This document shows, piece by piece, positions 61,942 through 64,000 of a stretch of 64,000 nt of DNA. Positions within the stretch are counted from its first letter, which is position 1. Every line of letters begins with the position of its first letter. The DNA is from Spirochaetae bacterium HGW-Spirochaetae-3 (GTDB taxonomy: Bacteria > Spirochaetota > Spirochaetia > Treponematales > UBA12059): positions 229,707 through 293,706 of the forward strand of contig PGXV01000008.1 in the NCBI GenBank assembly GCA_002839315.1. The letters are read 5' to 3'. The position numbers and the translations under genes were made by a program. Below the pieces are notes generated by a model. That model saw only the letters and a program-made list of their open reading frames with translations. It ran no database searches and was not told where the DNA came from.

Positions 61942-62300
61942 TTATCTTCTCCTTATGCATAGCTCTTAATGGCCATTATCGATAGGCCCGGCGCTAGCCA
62001 AGGAGACTCACGCTATTGCGGCGTACGGTCCTAGTGAAGAGCCCGAGCTTCGCAGACAGTGACTTCCGCACGATCCGCCCGGATTGAATCGGTTGCATCG
62101 TAGGGATGCGACGCGAGCCGGCGCAGCGTCGCGAGGAGCCAAGGGATCCGCCCCGGTCGCGGACTCGTCGTCCATGACGTTCCCGTCCGGCAAACGCCGG
62201 ACGGGCCGTTCTGGGGCCGCGCATCCTCGTCATCCGTGACGTACCCGTCCGGCAAACGCCGGACGGGCCGTTCCTTGGCCGCGCATCCGTGCGCGGCGGT
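61942..62300. other. 359-bp intergenic region with tandem hairpin repeats
   Basis: No credible gene. Holds two near-identical repeat units of about 62 bp (about 62175-62297), each with a perfect hairpin (listed next). The remainder, 61942-62170, contains nothing I recognise except possible promoter DNA of the lipoprotein gene. Confidence 0.6.
62175..62282. repeat. Two 62-bp repeats with perfect 10-bp hairpins
   Basis: Unit offset is 62 bp. Each unit contains CCCGTCCGGC-AAAC-GCCGGACGGG (62182-62205 and 62244-62267), followed by GGCCGTTC and GGCCGCGCATCC. The hairpins are strong. They lie right after the lysS stop on its own (minus) strand and could terminate it. Confidence 0.75.
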
Positions 62301-63830
62301 CTAGTTAAGTGGTTTCATGGTCGGGAACAGGATAATATCCCTGATGCTGTACGCGTCGGTCAGGAACATGATCAGCCGGTCGATGCCTATGCCCATGCCG
62401 CCGGTCGGGGGCATTCCCACCTCGAGGCTGGACACGAAGTCCTCGTCGAGCATGTACGCCTCGTCGTCACCCAGCTCGCGCTCCTTGGACTGCTGGGTAA
62501 AGCGGTCCATCTGCACGATAGGGTCGTTAAGCTCCGAGTATGCGTTGCCGAGCTCGCGGCCGTAGACGAAGGCCTCGAAACGCTCGGTCATCGTCGGATC
62601 GCCCGGCTTCTGCTTGGTCAACGGCGAGATATCGGTCGGATAATCCATGATGAAGGTCGGCTGGATCAGCTCCTTCTCCGCGTACTTCTCGAAGGCGGCG
62701 TTAAGGATGTCGCCCTTGGTGCAATCCTTGAGCTTCTTCTTGAGCTCCTCTTCGAGACCGTGCTTCCTGGCCAGCTCGCGAGCCTCCTCGTCGCTCCCCA
62801 CGAGCGAGAAGTCCGGGCCGCCGTAGGTCTTTACGGCGTCCGTCATCGTGAGGCGCCTCCACGGGGCGGCGAATTCTAGCTCGGTACCCTGGTAGCTTAC
62901 CTTGGTACCGCCGGTTACCTTCTCGGCCGCGAAGGCGCATATGTTCTCGCAGAGCTCCATCATGTCGTTGTAGTCGGCGTAGGCCTGGTACAGCTCTATC
63001 ATCGTGAATTCCGGATTGTGCCTGATGTCTATGCCTTCGTTGCGGAAGTCCTTACCCATCTCGTAGACGCGTTCCATGCCGCCCACGATGCAGCGCTTGA
63101 GGTATAGCTCCGTGGCGATGCGCAAGTACAGCTGGAGGTTGAGCGCGTTCGACTTGGTGACGAAGGGCCTGGCGGCGGCGCCCGAGGCTATCGTCGACAG
63201 GATCGGCGTCTCGACCTCGATGTATCCGAGCGCGTCGAGGTATTCGCGGACGGCGCGGATGATCTGGGTCCGCTTCTTGAAGGTTTCCATCACCTGGGGA
63301 TTCATGACCATATCCAGGTAGCGGCGGCGATAGCGCTGCTCGGGGTCCTTGAGGCCGTGGAACTTCTCGGGTAACGGCTCGATGGCCTTGGTCAGGAGGA
63401 CCATGCGCTTGGCGTGCACGGAAATCTCACCTCGGCGGGTCTTGAAGACGTAGCCCTCGACGCCGACGATGTCGCCGAGGTCCCAGGTCTTCACGTGGGC
63501 GTACGCCTCGTCGCCGAGCCCCTCGGCGTTCAGGTACACCTGAACGCGGCCGTCGCGGTCCTGCAAGTCGATGAACGAGGCCTTGCCTATGTCACGGAAG
63601 CTCATCACGCGCCCGGCGATGGACACGTCTTTGTTCTCGAGCTCCTCGAACTTCTGCTTTATCTCGGCGGAGTGATGCGTCTGTTTCCAGGTGACCACGG
63701 CGAAGGGATCGCGACCCTCCGCCTGGAGCTTGGCGAGCTTTTCGCGGCGAACCATCTGCTGTTCGCTCAACGCCTTGATGGCGCTTTCCTCGTCGATCCT
63801 GTCCTCTGCTCCGGTTTCTTCCTGGCTCAT
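62301..63830 (-). CDS. lysS: Lysyl-tRNA synthetase (class II)
   Basis: Charges tRNA-Lys. A 509-aa class II enzyme with N-terminal OB-fold anticodon domain (about 60-150, VSIAGRVMSFRDIGKASFIDLQD). Motif 1 is near RYRRRYLDMV, motif 2 is FRNEGIDIRHNPEFTMIE and motif 3 is GMGIGIDRLIMFL. Start 63830 has AAGGAG 5 bases upstream; the longer frame includes the intergenic 18-bp repeats. A consensus-like promoter (TTGAAA-18-TACAAT) precedes it. Confidence 0.95.
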   Translation of the reverse strand: MSQEETGAEDRIDEESAIKALSEQQMVRREKLAKLQAEGRDPFAVVTWKQTHHSAEIKQKFEELENKDVSIAGRVMSFRDIGKASFIDLQDRDGRVQVYLNAEGLGDEAYAHVKTWDLGDIVGVEGYVFKTRRGEISVHAKRMVLLTKAIEPLPEKFHGLKDPEQRYRRRYLDMVMNPQVMETFKKRTQIIRAVREYLDALGYIEVETPILSTIASGAAARPFVTKSNALNLQLYLRIATELYLKRCIVGGMERVYEMGKDFRNEGIDIRHNPEFTMIELYQAYADYNDMMELCENICAFAAEKVTGGTKVSYQGTELEFAAPWRRLTMTDAVKTYGGPDFSLVGSDEEARELARKHGLEEELKKKLKDCTKGDILNAAFEKYAEKELIQPTFIMDYPTDISPLTKQKPGDPTMTERFEAFVYGRELGNAYSELNDPIVQMDRFTQQSKERELGDDEAYMLDEDFVSSLEVGMPPTGGMGIGIDRLIMFLTDAYSIRDIILFPTMKPLN

Positions 63831-63848
63831 ACGTACTCCTTGGCGGGC

Positions 63849-63878
63849 ATTGTATGCGGGAAGTGCTATCATTTTCAA
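63849..63878 (-). promoter_or_regulatory. lysS promoter
   Basis: -35 TTGAAA (63878-63873), 18-base spacer, -10 TACAAT (63854-63849), leader of about 15-20 bases with AAGGAG. Confidence 0.6.
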
Positions 63879-63891
63879 GCTCGGCGGTAAG

Positions 63892-63927
63892 CGACGGCCC
63901 CACAGGGGACGACGGCCCCAAAGGGGA
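63892..63927. repeat. Two 18-bp tandem copies with small hairpins upstream of lysS
   Basis: 63892-63909 and 63910-63927 differ at one base. Each contains GGCCCC-x-x-x-GGGG, a short stem. They lie between the lysS promoter and the end of the upstream gene. Confidence 0.6.
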
Positions 63928-63947
63928 CGAACCGCCACGGCGACTCG

Positions 63948-63963
63948 TCTCCTTAAGGAGACG
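63948..63963. terminator. 16-bp palindrome over a stop codon
   Basis: Perfect palindrome GTCTCCTTAAGGAGAC containing the TAA of the partial gene. It may terminate that gene; no U-run follows. Confidence 0.4.
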
Positions 63964-64000
63964 GGGCGGAAACATCGGCGAGCGGCAGTTCCATCCTGAA
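63953..64000 (-). CDS. Partial 3' end of an upstream gene, possibly a histidine kinase
   Basis: A minus-strand frame runs in from the right edge for 15 codons and ends at TAA 63955-63953. The residues FRMELPLADVSAPSP look like the F-x-L-P C-terminal strand of a HATPase domain, but 15 residues cannot prove it. Confidence 0.3.
   Translation of the reverse strand, partial: FRMELPLADVSAPSP

Noticed and set aside
62175-62282. CRISPR array
   Set aside because: Only two units, with repeat longer than the variable part, and strong internal hairpins; no cas genes nearby.

Overview
The window is a 64 kb, high-GC, densely packed bacterial chromosome segment. I recognise no phage, transposase, rRNA or CRISPR. 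The most likely source is a free-living or environmental spirochaete (Spirochaetota, Treponema-like). That is inference from gene content: many lipoproteins with short lipoboxes, several HRxKNN-type (HisKA_2) sensor kinases, a DUF1846 protein, a MalF/MalG sugar importer led by a ROK regulator, and Ile codon ATA used freely despite the high GC. No single gene proves the phylum.

Layout. 1-9 kb: partial membrane sensor, lipoprotein, long-chain acyl-CoA synthetase, membrane-bound class III nucleotidyl cyclase, then an operon (P-type cation ATPase, small unknown protein, ketopantoate-reductase-like) divergent from a GbsR/MarR-type regulator. 9.5-16.7 kb: PAS/HisKA_2 kinase, small membrane protein, an unusually long GlmS-like enzyme, and a chemoreceptor with a perfect 24-bp palindrome at its promoter. 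16.7-22.8 kb: ROK-led sugar ABC operon and a divergent glycosyltransferase, with matching operator-like sites. 22.8-37 kb: GalU/glyoxalase, metallophosphoesterase, DapF, pyrimidine-dimer glycosylase, metallo-beta-lactamase-fold hydrolase, cardiolipin synthase, DUF1846, GAF kinase, transporter, DinB-like, HerA-like ATPase and serine hydrolase. 37-43 kb: secreted nuclease, large unknown lipoprotein, REC-PAS-HisKA_2 hybrid kinase, and tRNA-Leu(CAG) beside copies of tRNA 3'-end sequence. 43-54 kb: TetR / sulfur-carrier / aldehyde:ferredoxin oxidoreductase, 7TM-like kinase, GlpA-like flavoenzyme with an FrdB-like iron-sulfur protein, ArsR-type regulator, a nuclease-like membrane protein, sirtuin and radical SAM protein. 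54-64 kb: ilvN-ilvC-ilvB with an Ile/Leu/Val-rich leader peptide and a second small ORF, acetyltransferase-like protein, two coupled cNMP-binding/GGDEF proteins, a lipoprotein and LysS.

Regulatory themes. About a dozen genes have a -10 hexamer (often TATACT) only 5-9 bases, most often 6, before the ATG and no Shine-Dalgarno sequence. This is strong sequence evidence for widespread leaderless mRNAs. Other genes have clear GGAGG-type sites, and many operon junctions are ATGA overlaps. The ilv leader (57499-57743) looks like a classic attenuation region. Signalling genes dominate the rest: four histidine kinases, one cyclase, two cNMP-binding GGDEF-type proteins and one chemoreceptor. Starts were moved from the longest reading frame wherever a ribosome site or a leaderless promoter decided the matter.
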